Positions 1 through 11,150 of a stretch of DNA of 64,000 bases are shown here, one piece after another; position 1 is the first letter of the stretch, and each line of letters starts with the position of its first letter. The notes below the pieces were generated by a model. The model searched no databases and was not told where the DNA came from. It worked only from the letters and a program-made list of their open reading frames with translations. Source of the stretch: Thereva unica (lineage: Eukaryota > Arthropoda > Insecta > Diptera > Therevidae); the NCBI GenBank assembly GCA_949987705.1, contig OX465281.1, positions 6,240,001 through 6,304,000 of the forward strand. Reading direction: 5' to 3'. The position numbers and the translations under genes are program-made.

Positions 1-519
1 CTGGCCTTTTATGCCCAAAAACATATCCTGCACTCGAGATTTGTACACAGGAAAACGAAACTCTCACTCTACAAAACAGTAATACGACCAGTACTGTGTT
101 ATGGTAGCGAGACTTGGACTATGACCCAGGACATAGAGGAACGAGTCAACAGGTTTGAGAGGAAAATTCTCAGATGCATAATAGGCCCAATCAGAGAGGA
201 TGGAATATGGCGAAGAAGAAACAACAACGAGTTGTATGAAATTTTTGACGACCCACAACTCTCAACTTTAATAAAAATCAACAGACTGAGACTAGCCGGC
301 CATGTGATCAGGATGGAGGACAATCGTATCCCAAAACGGCTTATGGCATCAGAAATTTCGGGAAGTAGGCCAGTAGGTAGACCCAGGAGGAGATGGATAG
401 ACTCTGTGACGGCTGACGCAGAGTCAATGCTCAACATCCGGAACTGGAGACATGCTGCAAATGACCGTCAAATTTGGAGAAATGCCCTAGAGGAGGCCAA
501 GGCTCGATTTGGGCTGTAG
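1..519 (+). CDS. RTE-like retrotransposon reverse transcriptase, C-terminal fragment
   Basis: The frame is open from base 1 to the stop at 517-519 (172 codons), so the start lies outside the window. It begins after the catalytic palm. Visible features are the thumb-type motif VIRPVLCYGSETWT (about codons 28-41), then the C-terminal signature RLRLAGHVIRMED, a proline/arginine patch GRPRRRW, and the ending WRNALEEAKARFGL. This tail is typical of non-LTR retrotransposons of the RTE type and some relatives that are widespread in insects; the clade is my inference. The protein would copy element RNA into DNA at the target site. The reading frame has no stops, so this is a young copy compared with the decayed relative at 18.3 kb. 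A GGAT microsatellite tail follows directly. Confidence 0.85.
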   Translation: MAFYAQKHILHSRFVHRKTKLSLYKTVIRPVLCYGSETWTMTQDIEERVNRFERKILRCIIGPIREDGIWRRRNNNELYEIFDDPQLSTLIKINRLRLAGHVIRMEDNRIPKRLMASEISGSRPVGRPRRRWIDSVTADAESMLNIRNWRHAANDRQIWRNALEEAKARFGL

Positions 520-543
520 CGCCATTGGATGGATGGATGGAAG
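520..543 (+). repeat. GGAT microsatellite tail of the retrotransposon
   Basis: A short 3' untranslated segment (CGCCATTGGAT) runs into GGATGGATGG a few bases after the stop codon. Short 3' UTRs with a simple-repeat tail are known for RTE-type elements. The decayed copy near 18,550 ends with the same CATTGGATGGATG, which supports this as the true 3' end. The next 280 bases up to about 825 show nothing I recognise. Confidence 0.75.
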
Positions 544-825
544 CCATCTGCTATTCGGCCTCTGGTTTTTTCGCCATATTATTGGACCGAAGCCGGTGAA
601 ATAAAATCGCGTGTTTGGCGTTGGTATTTCTTTCACTCTGTTATGACTACAACATCTTTTATTTCTTTCTTTCAATAAGGTATTGGATTTAAGGAATATC
701 GTGACAGCGAAAAGAAGTACAGGACCTATACCCTTAGCAGCCTTTATAACTCAGTTTTATAGGCCAGACCGATTGAACGGGTTGAGCAGTATGCCTAAAG
801 ATTAGCACTGAAACTTCAGATTAGG

Positions 826-2190
826 CAAGGTGGCGCCGAGCACTGAGACTCGCTATTTCATAACAAGGTCGCTATCTTGTTCTCCTTCATTCAGACATTA
901 TATGATCAATCTGTACCATAGACTCAAAACTTCTCGTTGTCCATGGCTCTCTCGCGAGATTCGGGATTTGATAATCCAGCGTGAGTCTCTGTACCGGCGT
1001 TACCGTAGAATTAAAATTCGCAGTTACTTAATTGACTACAAAGTGTTTCGTAATCGCATCAACCTCAAAGTCAAAGCTGCTGAACGTGAGTTCTATGCTG
1101 GCAAGCTATGCGAGAAGTTCTTTAATCTCTACTCTTATCTCTTATCTCAAACAGTATCGGCATTGTGATATTTTTCTCTCTATCTATCAATATGGCTTTC
1201 GTAAACCGCACACTTGTAAGGCTGCTACTTTAAGGGTTACAAATGATTTTTTTAGGGCTGTGATTGATCAGGGTAATCTTGCATTATTGGTTCTACTCGA
1301 CTTCCCTAAGGTTTTTGACTCCGTGGTCCATCCGCTCCTGTTGACCAAACTTAATCAACTTTACCACTTCTCTTTCTCTGCTACGAGTCTCTTCTCCACA
1401 ATGGCATTATATCCTCTCTTCTGCCTGCGCGTTTGGGTGTTCCTCAAGGCTCGATTCTAGGCCCTCTTCTTTTTTCCCTGTACATTAATGTTCTTCCCTC
1501 TGTCCCAAGTACTGCTTATCAGTCGGCGTCCGCTATCCTCTGAATATAATGCAAATCTATTCGTAAGTAATGTTCCCTAATCTTGTCGTTGATTGTGTCA
1601 AGCCTTGGGATATTTATATACTGGAAGCTTTCCTGTTGTATTCATGTCTCCTTCAAGCTGTCTAAGATTTATGGTGCTTTGCGTAAACTGTGGCTGTTCG
1701 CTGATCTGCTACCACCTTCTAACCATGCCAAGCTTGTGAAATCCTTTATTCTGCTGCATTTTCTCTATGGCGCCCTTGTATATATGTATTTCTTTTGATT
1801 CGTCGTGTCATCAACGACTCAGGGTCGCTTTCAAGGATGGTTTGAGATTTGTTTTTCAACTCCGCACATCTGATCACGTGTCGGACTTGCAAAATTCATT
1901 ACTGGGATGTAGACTCTTTCATTTTCTTAATGTCATGGCACTGGCTATCCTGTATAAAATGTTTTACTCTAAATGTCCTTGCTACCTCTCTGGCCTGCAG
2001 TCTTTTAGGTCGTTCAAGTTCCGTTTTCATCGTTCCTGGGTTCGTAGTCGTTCCGTCTTTGTGCATTCCATTAGATTTTGGACTTTCGAATCATTTTGGA
2101 CCAGTTTCACAGTGTCCCAAATGTCCCAATAGACCATTGTCGACCTGCCAAGTCAAGGAGTCCGTTATTTCGAGGTTCCACAAGGTTCTA
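826..2190 (+). pseudogene. CR1/L2-like non-LTR retrotransposon relic (EN-RT linker, RT, C-terminus)
   Basis: Pieces of one pol protein appear in the correct order but in several frames. First comes the endonuclease-RT linker (CPWLSREIRDLI, then ESLYRRYRRIK; 830-1140). Next is the RT palm (QYGFRKPHTCKAATL, LLVLLDFPKVFDSV; 1190-1330) and, after a frame change, the LGVPQGSILGPLL-type box near 1435-1475. The YADD box is missing between about 1500 and 1590. The C-terminal region follows with SKIYGALRKLW (1660) and HVSDLQNSLLGC (1870-1910). Order and motifs match non-LTR elements of the CR1/L2/Daphne type; exact clade is uncertain. It is deleted, frameshifted and inactive. Confidence 0.85.
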
Positions 2191-2199
2191 AGGTTGCAT

Positions 2200-3865
2200 T
2201 GACAGCTCCAAACTAATTTCCTCTTTGTTGTTGGACAAGATCAAGATTATCCGATATTATGTGGGCTGAAGTCATCCAATTTAATCAGAAATATTAAATT
2301 AGTGACGTTTTTTTTTTTAAATTTAATGACACTCGAATATCAAATCATACGAGAATCACTATGCTTCATGACCTAGTCATCTGCTGCAAATCACTGCCAG
2401 CTTTCCAAAATCGTAAAATTCTCGAAGTAGATTTCAATTATTCCTCTCCAAACTCAAAACTAACCCCCAACAATCACTTTTATTCGTTTTAATTAAATAG
2501 AACATAAAAAACCCCCAAACATCGAACGTCCAATTAAATATAGTTCGTACCCTTAGAAACCCTTTGATTCACCAATACTTGCCCAGCGCTTTTGATGGTG
2601 CTCCACACCGAGTCTCCTCTAATTTAGGAGCGTTCACTCACCTCCAGGGCCACAGAAGGATGAAGCACACAATCAACCCCCGCCTACAATTCAACTAAAT
2701 CCGAGCCGAAATGAAAAATATGGAATGGGATGGAGCGAGCGGGGGGCGAGGTCACACAGGTGCAAAAGTATGAAATAAAAAAATCTATTCCAAATCTGGC
2801 TGAAACTGAAATCATCATCCGGAAAATGAATCCGCGCGTCCGTCCAGAGTGTGGAGATCCATTCGCAAATTGGGTTAATAGCAGCACATACGCGGCGCAA
2901 CATTGACGCAAATCCACGGATACACAAGCCTTAATGCTTTTGGCAAACAGGTTGGGCGAAGTTCGTGTGTCTGATCCACTTAGTGCGGCTAAAAGTGGAT
3001 TTACTAGCGCGCTCTGGCGGTCTATTTTCCTTCTAGCCGCACTCTAGCCAACTCGAATATAGATAGGACCCACCTGAGACTGCATGTCTAGATTATGGCT
3101 AATCTCGATAACTAGTTGTCCGCTGATAGGATTTCAGATAAAAACTTTTCATAAAACGTCTGGAATCATGATAAGGGAACATTCTTGGACTAGAGCAGAT
3201 TGCCACAGGTAAAATAAAAATCCAGGTAGAGTGCACACGACTGTGTGGCCGTGGTTTGGAGGGAGTTTTATTGGTCGTTGGTCCGATGGTGGAGTAGTTC
3301 TGGACCGTAAAAATGTCCGGCAAAAGAGCTTCAATCTGCAAATTATGTGAATTTTTATGACAGGAGAAAGAAATTGATTTTAGATACTTTAGGACGTCGG
3401 GGAAATGTGCAGGTAATTTATTGCAGTTGTGAGAATGGTGGACGGCTTGGATAAATAATGCGCATTTACATTGCAATAATAAGTGCATGTGTGTTGGTGC
3501 ATAGCTTTAAAGAAAGTAAATCATTTAGTATTGCTCAAAATCTGAATCAAGCGTTGTTCCAACTAAATTTCATATACTCAGAATGCCAGGAGGAGGACTT
3601 GGGATTTGCTGGGAAGAACCAAACCAAAAGCACCAAAAACGAGCTCTCAAAGGCATTTTCCCTTCTTTTGATAAACAAATCTGATTAATAGATATTTTCA
3701 GACATATTGAAAACCTATTCTTAGCGAAATTTATTCTGGCGTATGAAATGTGGGAGTACAATAAATTTTTCATAGAACGAATCTGTCTGTCTGAGTGTGA
3801 TCACAGAAACTTAGGATATTTCTAATTTAAAACATTCCACACATTAAAGTAGTATAATCCCAAAC
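2200..3865. other. No recognised gene
   Basis: AT-rich sequence with short open frames on both strands, none with a motif I recognise. A 10-bp inverted repeat (AGTGCGGCTA / TAGCCGCACT) lies near 2,980 and 3,037. A poly-T run is at about 2,309. Confidence 0.5.
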
Positions 3866-3869
3866 TACC

Positions 3870-4000
3870 AACGCAGAAAACGTGGTTCGATTCCAACGCT
3901 TTCCCCAACATTCTGTCTTGCGTTCTTTCTTTGCATGCCTCGGTAGGCTACGGCTTGAGACGTCCGACTACCATTCCAGAGATCCGTAATTCAAATCCAG
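3870..4000 (+). repeat. Two tRNA-like SINE head fragments
   Basis: Two adjacent stretches carry a B-box-like sequence for RNA polymerase III: GTGGTTCGATTCC (about 3,882-3,894), and a decayed second one in CCGTAATTCAAATCC (about 3,984-3,998). The second is preceded by CGACTACCATTCC, a block also seen at 26.2 kb and, less well, at 11.6 kb. I see no acceptor-stem pairing, so these are not tRNA genes. They are probably relics of tRNA-derived SINEs or of a tRNA-like segment in a larger element. Confidence 0.5.
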
Positions 4001-4009
4001 CAAGGAATT

Positions 4010-4830
4010 TCCTGCCCTATTCTGCCATTGCCTATAAGCAATAAGCAAAAGTAATATTGGAGCAGGTGGAGTTACCATAACAGCAGCCACCAGTAGTCTG
4101 GCTCTGTCTAAGATCGGACACCGTGCCTTTGGAGAAAATTTTTCTTATAAGGATAAGGGCAGATTGCGAAGCTTAAAATAGACATGATAGAATCAATCTG
4201 AAGTCACTCTAAGCGCGAGGTTTTTCACAAGTGCAGATACAAAACGGTGCCTTCCAATTGTATCTTCGTTCTCGGTTCTACCATCCGTGTTAATGCAGAA
4301 GATGGACTTCTGTGGAAGTATAGACTTATTTTTCAGAGCAGTTCGTGTATTAGGCTGCAGAATATAAATTCTATAATAATATAACTTGGTTATCTGAGCT
4401 CACAAAACCGGTCTAAAGTAATTGTAAAAGGTGCAGAACGCCCGTCTACCAGTACCGGCTTTAAAGAAGGGGGGGGGGTCGAATCCGGGTGACAGCCCGA
4501 TGGCATGTTTCAGGGGGCGCAATCGCGATCCAGTAATGTGTTAATCTATTCAGTTACTAGCTGGAATCCGATGCGCCTAACTGCACCCATAATTTAATAG
4601 TATGGCGTGCGCCAAATCAATTGGGAATCTCAAAATCGCCTTTTCCATGGGCAGTGAGAGTCTCAAATCCCACCATGAAAGTGTATTCGAAAAGAAAAAT
4701 GTCACTCCGTTCGTAGCTTCCTTTTATTTTGCAGTTGGGTTGATAAGAATTTACAGTAGAAGACATTGGGACGGGCGCACCAGGCGCGGGAGCTCTACCA
4801 AAGAGTCCGCAGTATGACGCAATTCACACC
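4010..4830. other. No recognised gene
   Basis: Sequence of mixed composition with a run of nine or ten G at about 4,470, followed by a weak B-box-like GGTCGAATCC. No coding or mobile-element signature that I can support. Confidence 0.4.
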
Positions 4831-4841
4831 ACGTTGCGCAC

Positions 4842-5940
4842 TGCAAGGACAAAAAAGGGAATCTGATAACCGATCCTAAAGGCATCTTGGAGCGATGGGA
4901 AGAGCACTTTCATGAATTGCTAAATGGCGAGCTAACTGAGGATTCGGAGGCTCCACCAATATCTGATGATAATGTTATGCTGCCGCCACCAAGCATAGAA
5001 GAAGTTAGCAGAGCCATCAGCCGGTTCAAAAACAACAAGGCCTCCCTCGGGTGTAGACGACATCGCAGCGCAGCTGGTTAAATATGGAGGGCCTACATTA
5101 CACCAAGCGATTCACGAATTAATTGTGCAAGTATGGGAGCATGAAGTGATGCCACAAGACTGGAGAAAAGGCATCCTCCGCCAGGTACATAAGAAAGGAG
5201 ATATCACAGCGTGCACTAATTATGGCGGTATAACGTTTTTATAAGATATTCTCCGCTATCCTACAAAACAGGATGGCCCCATACGCCAGAAACATCATAG
5301 GCCATTACCAGTGTGGCTTCTTCAGCCCAGGCAAATCAACGACTGATCAGATTTTAACTTTGAGGCGGGCTATGGAAAAATGTCTAGTTTCAAAACTCAA
5401 TTCAACACCTCTTCATAGACTTGAAAGCCGCCTATGATAGCATAGCCAGAACAGAACTCTACAAAGCCATGAGAGAATTCGGCATCCCCAACAAACTGAC
5501 AAGACTATTTAGGTTGACCATGGCCAATGTGTCAAGCCAAGTAAAGGTATCCGGAACACTCTCCAAACCAATCAACATCTATAATGGACTCCGACAAGGG
5601 GACGGTCTGGCCTGCCTCCTTTTCAACCTGGCGTTGGAGAAAGTCCAAAATTCGGGCATGACATCAAGGGGTACAATCCTCCACAAGTCCACCCAATTAC
5701 TGGCTCACGCAGCCGACATTGACATCATTGAAAGAACAACAACAGCTGTACAAAAAGCTTTCACTCAGATTGAGCAGGACATCGGGAACTGCACATTAAA
5801 GAAAGCAAAACAAAGTACACGGTGGCCTCGTCTACAAGAACACCTAACTTTGGTCCCATAATCATGGTAGAGGAGCACGAGTTTGACGTGGTAAAATCAT
5901 TTACCTACCTTGGGTCAATAGTAGCAGCCGACAATAGCAG
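4842..5940 (+). pseudogene. RTE-like reverse transcriptase relic (palm domain)
   Basis: Reading begins with ITDPKGILERWEEHFHELLN (from about 4,866) and continues with the finger motif SRFKNNKA. After a frameshift near 5,060 come HELIVQVWEHEVMPQDWRKG and HKKGD (5,115-5,205). After further breaks comes an open 146-codon stretch at 5,421-5,861 with AAYDSIARTELYKAMREFGIP and GLRQGDGLACLLFNLALE. The catalytic box, normally FADD in this family, reads AHAADIDII, so the Asp pair is lost. After the stop at 5,859-5,861 the thumb motif VVKSFTYLGSIV follows in another frame (about 5,890-5,925). It is the same general type as the fragment at 1-519, and could be its upstream counterpart from a different insertion. 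Several frameshifts make it inactive. Confidence 0.9.
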
Positions 5941-6154
5941 ATAGTAGACTTTGGGAATCGTATTTTCTTTTCGGAAAAATAACCAAAATAAAATGGATCT
6001 GAGTTTTTTAGCAGTAATTTCAAGAGTACCTCCCATACAACAGGTTCGGACCATATCGGTACAGAACAGCTACCCGAAGGGAGCGAAATAGAAGGACTAC
6101 TCGTCATATACGCAGTTTGCATGTACATTACAAGCTTTACGAGGGCCAATTTTA

Positions 6155-6425
6155 CTTTACTCGTACTTACCGTACAACGGACGAACAAACTGACGACCGG
6201 CGAGCTGGTTGCTTGTACATAACGAAAATGATCAACTTCCCAGAAAGCTCATTCAACATTACATTTGGTGCAGATTCTTCTTTTGATTTGAATTTGCCGT
6301 CGTATGCCCGTGTATGCAGCTCAGTACTCGGCCATTTAAATCTTTTTCAAGTTTGGCCGTCGTAAGCCCGTATGTGCTCCCAAGTGGTCGCCGTTCGCCC
6401 GTTGTAAGACCATCGGGTTATTGTA
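6155..6425. mobile_element. Degenerate MITE, family of the 28.9-kb element
   Basis: The core GCCGTCGTATGCCCGT, the block CAGCTCAGTACTCGGCCAT, and the block CGCCGTTCGCCCGTTGTAAG recur in the same order at 28,935-29,318. The outer ends are decayed: the left resembles TTTACTCGTACTTACCG and the right CGCCCGTTGTAAGACC. Relationship to the better copy is direct from sequence; boundaries here are approximate. No coding capacity. Confidence 0.6.
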
Positions 6426-6429
6426 TAGT

Positions 6430-8980
6430 CCATAATAACATAGGAAAATTACTTAAAAGAAATGTCCTTAAAAAGCTAAGGACGAGTAAAAATATCTCGC
6501 ACGGGCCGCCAAAGTACCTAAAGCTGGCCTTGGGCCTATGTGTCCATCGTTCCATTTGATTTCTGAAATGTATCATGTCCATTGAATCTCTATCCTGGGT
6601 TTCGTTCGTTTTTTTATTTTTTATAAACCAAGGTCGCAGCAGATTTAAATTTTATTTACATTTGCAAAACTTATCTTTTTTCTGATGATAAGAAGATTTC
6701 TGGGTAAAATCCATCCGATGATTACATGTCGTATCTACTTCAAGAGCATGAACGAGGACAAATCTTGACAACAAAATCCCAGTATCGAACTGTTTCGTCT
6801 CTTCAACTCACAATACTTCCAATTTGCTAAGGACACAGCTCAGTTCTCGGAATCATTGGCATTGAATTCCTCTTTGAAGTTCAATTTCACACAAGGCGAC
6901 AACCGTCCTCAGGACATCACAGCTTTCACATTCCAGTGAGAAATTTAAAAGCCAGCCAATCACCGTTTGGGGAAGTCAATCGATAATCCAGATTGAATGT
7001 AGTTCCTCCCTCCCTCCCTCTCTCGGCCATCTTTTATGCAACCGCTTGACCGTAGCCCATTTCCATAATTACAACATCGCCCTTTGGGGCTCGTCGTTCA
7101 TTTTGATATGCACAAGGCGCAAATTCCGTTGAACATCAAACTGTCATTTGGTTAATCAAGTTGCCGACGCGGGCGGTAGCCAATATCTCCACGCAATGAA
7201 GACGCACACCGTGAGGTGGCCACTTGGCAGCACCAATTCGCTCCTCCGCCGCCCGCCACCAATTGATTGACAGACGAATCTAATTTTTTCACTTTGTACT
7301 TTGCTCCCCGTTGCTAAGCTGGCTGACGACAGCAGCCACATCTGTGGTTAGTAATTAAAAACTTCCCCAGAAGGCGCGTCTCCGGCATTAAAGGGATTTA
7401 AAGTCGATCCCAAATCGATTCTAAGCGGCCATGGACGACGAACAATAGGTGACGGCGTTCGGGACGTGTCGAAGGGTGCTTCCTCCACTCTCGATGCTCA
7501 CTGGTTGCTGGAAGCCCTAATTGGATAAGTTTAGTTGCGCCGGATCGCACGACGACGGGACGGGCGCCGGGCGGGGCGGGGGCGCCGTTTGAAAGACTTC
7601 ATTATTGCCGGCATCACGAGAATCTCGTTATTATTAATTTTGAGGGCTACTGAAGTCTGCTTTCTTTTGTTTATTTTGAATCATTGTTTCCACTTCTCCC
7701 TCCGTCAGCCAGAAAAGTCCTGGAACAATGCCTTAACATCGCGGCTGTGCATTTGGAAACGGATTTTCTACCATTTAGGAGCGACAAACGAGCTCCGAAC
7801 TTGCCTCAGAAACCTTCTCGGGATAATCCGCAGAGGAGAAAGCGTCCGAAAAGTTCCTCGCAAGTTGAGGGTGAATAAATTACTCTCCTCGAAGTTGCCG
7901 TACTGCTCGCCTCCTCCCTCTCTATTGTCCGCACTGCTCGCACTGTTCTACAATATTTTATGAAAGCCTGAAGATGTCTACTCCGTTCTGCGGAGAGTCT
8001 TGTAAGTCCGCGGGGTGCGGGCGCACAAGGGAAACGGGTTCGTGTCCGCGGGGCTGTCGCAGGGATGACAGCCGAAGAAATTGAGGCAAGATTTTTTAAT
8101 AACCGCGACTCTTCCCCCACTCTGCGCGTTTTAAGAACTTTAATCTGGGTGTCCGAAAAATTAAGATTAACTACAGCCAGAGGAGACCCAAACCGGTTTT
8201 TGTAATTCAAATGGATTACGAGCAACTTAGAGTGATGAGGGGGTGGGGGCCAGGGTTGTCCACACAAATTCCACCGGCAGCTGCTAATGGGCGACGAAGG
8301 GTGATCGATATTAAGACAGCTTCCTCCAGCCCCTCTTCTGGACGTATGGGATGAGTCATTCTATTAAGTCCATTCCGTATAGACAGATGAGGAACTACAG
8401 CGGATAAGAAGTTACTTTATCCTTAAACCCGCACCCCCGCCCCTCCGCCCACCGCAGTAATAGCCGGAATTTAGGGGAACTTCTATGTCTTAAGCACTCG
8501 TAAACTGGGCATACGCATACAGCGGGCATTACTGTGACGCTGTGCTGGCGCCGACGAGGAGTTACGATCCTATTAACTGATAAATAAGGAATATTAAATG
8601 TTTCCGCTCCTCTTTCGGCTACGTACATGCGTTTTATGGATTTCGTTAGTGCTGTGTGAGAGGGATTTCAGAGGACAGCAGAACAATCTAATTGGGAAGT
8701 ATGTAGTAGATGTAGTTGGGGCTGCAGGGAGATATTTTTAGCCCTTTTAAGATTTTTGTGCTGAATAACGCTTAAAATGTATCAAACTCCGAGTAATTTA
8801 TGTCAAGTGTTGTCTCGGTTTTTGCAGATGTCGATTTTCGTTTGTGTTTTGTTAGAATTTTTGTTGTCTTGCATTCCTCCTGTTTTTTAAATTTCTGGGC
8901 GATGACTTCTTGAAAAATCCACAAATCGGCTTTGAACAGAACGGGCAATAGAAGGAAAATAAACTCTGCGTATCGGCTAA
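6430..8980. other. No recognised gene; locally CpG-rich
   Basis: Part of this stretch (about 7,380-8,300) is clearly richer in G+C and CpG than its surroundings, for example CGGGCGCCGGGCGGGGCGGG near 7,560. Open frames of up to about 150 codons occur there on both strands but look like by-products of composition and carry no motif I know. A TCCC repeat lies at about 7,006-7,024. The block could be unique host DNA such as a regulatory region, but this is only inferred from composition. Confidence 0.35.
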
Positions 8981-8989
8981 CAGCCCTTC

Positions 8990-9270
8990 GAGCATACTGC
9001 AGTACGTCCGATGAAGCAGCATCCCTCATAGCAGGAATGGCTCCCATTGATGTATGAAGCGAAGAGTACGACCCGCAATATGCAAGCAGTAACCCAAGGC
9101 AGTGCGACGGTTTCTGGCCAGTCAATCGCACCATGGCAGAGGAGGTGGGACGAATCTACTACCATACCGTACCAAATGTAGAGAAGTGGGTTATGATGAG
9201 GAAACATGAAGAAATGAGTTACTATCTAATACAATTGCTGACTGCGCAAGGCCATGCATCAGAAGCTTAA
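8990..9270 (+). pseudogene. R1-type non-LTR retrotransposon relic, pol C-terminus
   Basis: Two neighbouring frames read like the C-terminal part of R1-clade polymerases. The first is SDEAASLIAGMAPIDV (9,009-9,056), matching the family pattern of an Ala-rich stretch followed by IAGxxPIDLL. The second is GRIYYHTVPNVEKWV, then RKHEEMSYYLIQLLTAQGH (about 9,150-9,258). The second matches the segment after the thumb, where family members read RKHGE, then YLTQLLTGHG. A stop at 9,055 and the frame change between segments show it is dead. It lies just upstream of a second, LOA-like relic in the same orientation. Recognition is from memory of the family pattern. Confidence 0.75.
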
Positions 9271-9489
9271 AGAAACAGAGAAGTGCAATGAAATTCCAGA
9301 TAAGATCTCTGACCCAGCTCCGTGACACAATAGCGTGAAGGAAGAGTGGTTTTTTAGGATACTGTTCGGTTCTGACGCGCCTATGGACACCCAGTGTATT
9401 GGATAGCAAGTTTCATCTAAACTACTTTTCCTAAAAAGAAAGCAGAGACGGTAGATGGCTGATCCGTATGTCTCACTGTTCGGTCTCTG

Positions 9490-10250
9490 GTGAGCTGGGT
9501 ATCGGTCTAAACTCAAACGTCATGCAAAACGGTTGAACATCAAACTGTGCAAAAGGCCTGTAAAAAATTTGTTGGCAAAAGATGGGGACTAAAGCCAGAT
9601 GGTCCCGTGGATGTATGGTGGCCAGCGTTGAGCAGGACCTATATCGTCATTAAGTTTGGAAAGGTCCAGAGAACGGCAAGAGTAGAGGAACAGGAGCTCG
9701 ACGTCCTCCTGCATCTCGACGTCTTCTTGCACCTACTCCCTCCGACTTATCACATCAATCATCTACCTTCATTCAGTGCCCTCAGACTAAGGGAATTCGG
9801 GGCCTGGATCTCTTTGAATATGCTACCTGAGGGTATGGTTGCTACAACCACAGGCTACCTCGCCCTCCTAGATTCACCTTTAGAAAGGACTTCTCCTTCG
9901 AACTCCAGAAAAACGGAGATGTCCTGCAAAAGTTTGAAGTACGAGTATTCATCCACGGTTCCAAGACATCAGAGGAAGTCGGGCAGGGGTTTATCTGGAG
10001 ACCTCTAACAGTTTACTGTCATGGCACCTCCCGGTGCACTCTATGGTCTTTCAAGCTGATCCTGAAGGCTTGTAATAAAATGAGGTTAGAACCTACACAG
10101 AGATGTAGTATTGGAATTTTCTTAGGCAGCCAAGTCTCTATAAAAGCTCTGGATTCAGTGATGATGTGCTCGAATTCTGCTGAGGTAGCGGCGGGGAGAC
10201 GAACGGCGGATAAACACTTGTTCCTGTGTAAATACCCGGCCTTAGTTTAA
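9490..10250 (+). pseudogene. LOA/R1-like retrotransposon relic: RT thumb plus RNase H
   Basis: A long open stretch (9,547-10,008) reads CKKFVGKRWGLKP (about codons 5-17), DVWWPALSRTYIV, FGKVQRTARV, and SALRLREFGAWI (about codons 76-87). This is the conserved region after the RT palm in LOA/R1/Outcast-type elements, with a deletion where the WLY and RPILLYG motifs should be. LPEGMVATTTGYLAL follows and recurs at 32.5 kb. Past the stop, other frames read FKLILKACNKMR and GSQVSIKALDSVMM (about 10,050-10,165). The last corresponds to the RNase H motif usually written DSQAAIKAL, here with the catalytic Asp replaced by Gly. Stops and frameshifts make it non-functional. Confidence 0.85.
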
Positions 10251-10465
10251 AGCCAGGCACCCATTTGACACTACCTTCTGGGTCCAGACTCCCAGCGGTC
10301 TTTCTTGCCTTAGCTTCTAAAAGCCTAGAGTAGTTATAGCACCATGTCCATCATTGTCATGTCCATCATTTTTCATGTTAGTTAAGTCCAATTGTAGTCT
10401 GTTAGACAGTTTCGTCTTTCTCTAACGTCTTTTTTTGCATGCGCTCGCAACTTGCATGCATAGCC

Positions 10466-10697
10466 AAAAAATGCGCCTGCCACCTGGATACACACGTTCC
10501 CGCTACACGTACGAAAATCTAAAAGCCAGAGGTATGCATTCTCCTCTGTTACAGACTTGAATGTATTCGTAATCGATCATTCCAAACGCGAGAGTCATTT
10601 TACCAAGCGGTCCCCCAACTAAGTACTAAACTCGTCCAATGCTGCTTGACTTATGTAATCGATTGAAAACCGGTATATTGAGTATGCTAATTGCACC
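10466..10697 (-). mobile_element. 5S rRNA-derived SINE (SINE3-like), copy 1
   Basis: Read on the minus strand, the first 108 bases (10,697 down to about 10,590) follow insect 5S rRNA: GCATACTC, then AAGCAGCATTGGACG, TTAGTACTTAGTTGGGGGA and CCGCTTGG. These cover the internal polymerase III promoter (A box, intermediate element, C box). A 5-base gap relative to 5S follows CATAC. The rest of the element (10,590 to about 10,466) is unrelated to 5S but is shared with the copy at 54 kb, so this is a mobile unit and not a 5S pseudogene alone. Three copies lie in this window, all on the minus strand. Confidence 0.8.
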
Positions 10698-10699
10698 CT

Positions 10700-11150
10700 T
10701 TATCGTCACTAATATAATTGTCCGTTTTCCTATACAATTTCTTATACCTCCAATTTTGCTCTTTTTAGTCTTAAAAACTGTGAGCGTACCGTGCTTCGTT
10801 TGGAGAATTCCATGCGCCTTTTATTGGTACGTGCCTTTAGCGGGTTTGCATTTATAAAAGTAGAATTTTTACTCACAGGTCGACTTACATATTACCATCT
10901 GTGCTCCTCTCGAATTCTTCTCTTATCGACATTGCTATGCTACACCCTATCCCAAGCTTTCCTCTAACTGAGTGGACAGGATCTTCTTCAGGATTCGCGA
11001 GATGGCTAGGTGTCACAAAGAGCTTGTTGTATTCCTAGTCCGTCATGTCGTACACGTCATGGTACAATGTCTAGTAGTAAGCTTAGCTCGAAGGATAGAC
11101 GAGAAAGATTAGATCCTTCCAGCGGAGGTTTAGGTCTCCCCATAAATCTT
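10700..11150. other. No recognised gene
   Basis: No motif or repeat that I can support. A 72-codon open frame at 10,639-10,857 is hydrophobic but overlaps the SINE and is AT-driven. Confidence 0.4.

Noticed and set aside
2981..3047. Short inverted repeat AGTGCGGCTA / TAGCCGCACT
   Set aside because: Ten base pairs with a loop of nearly 50 can occur by chance; no flanking duplication.
7535..8267. Frames of 142 and 153 codons in the CpG-rich block
   Set aside because: They overlap on opposite strands, are arginine/proline-rich by composition and show no motif.
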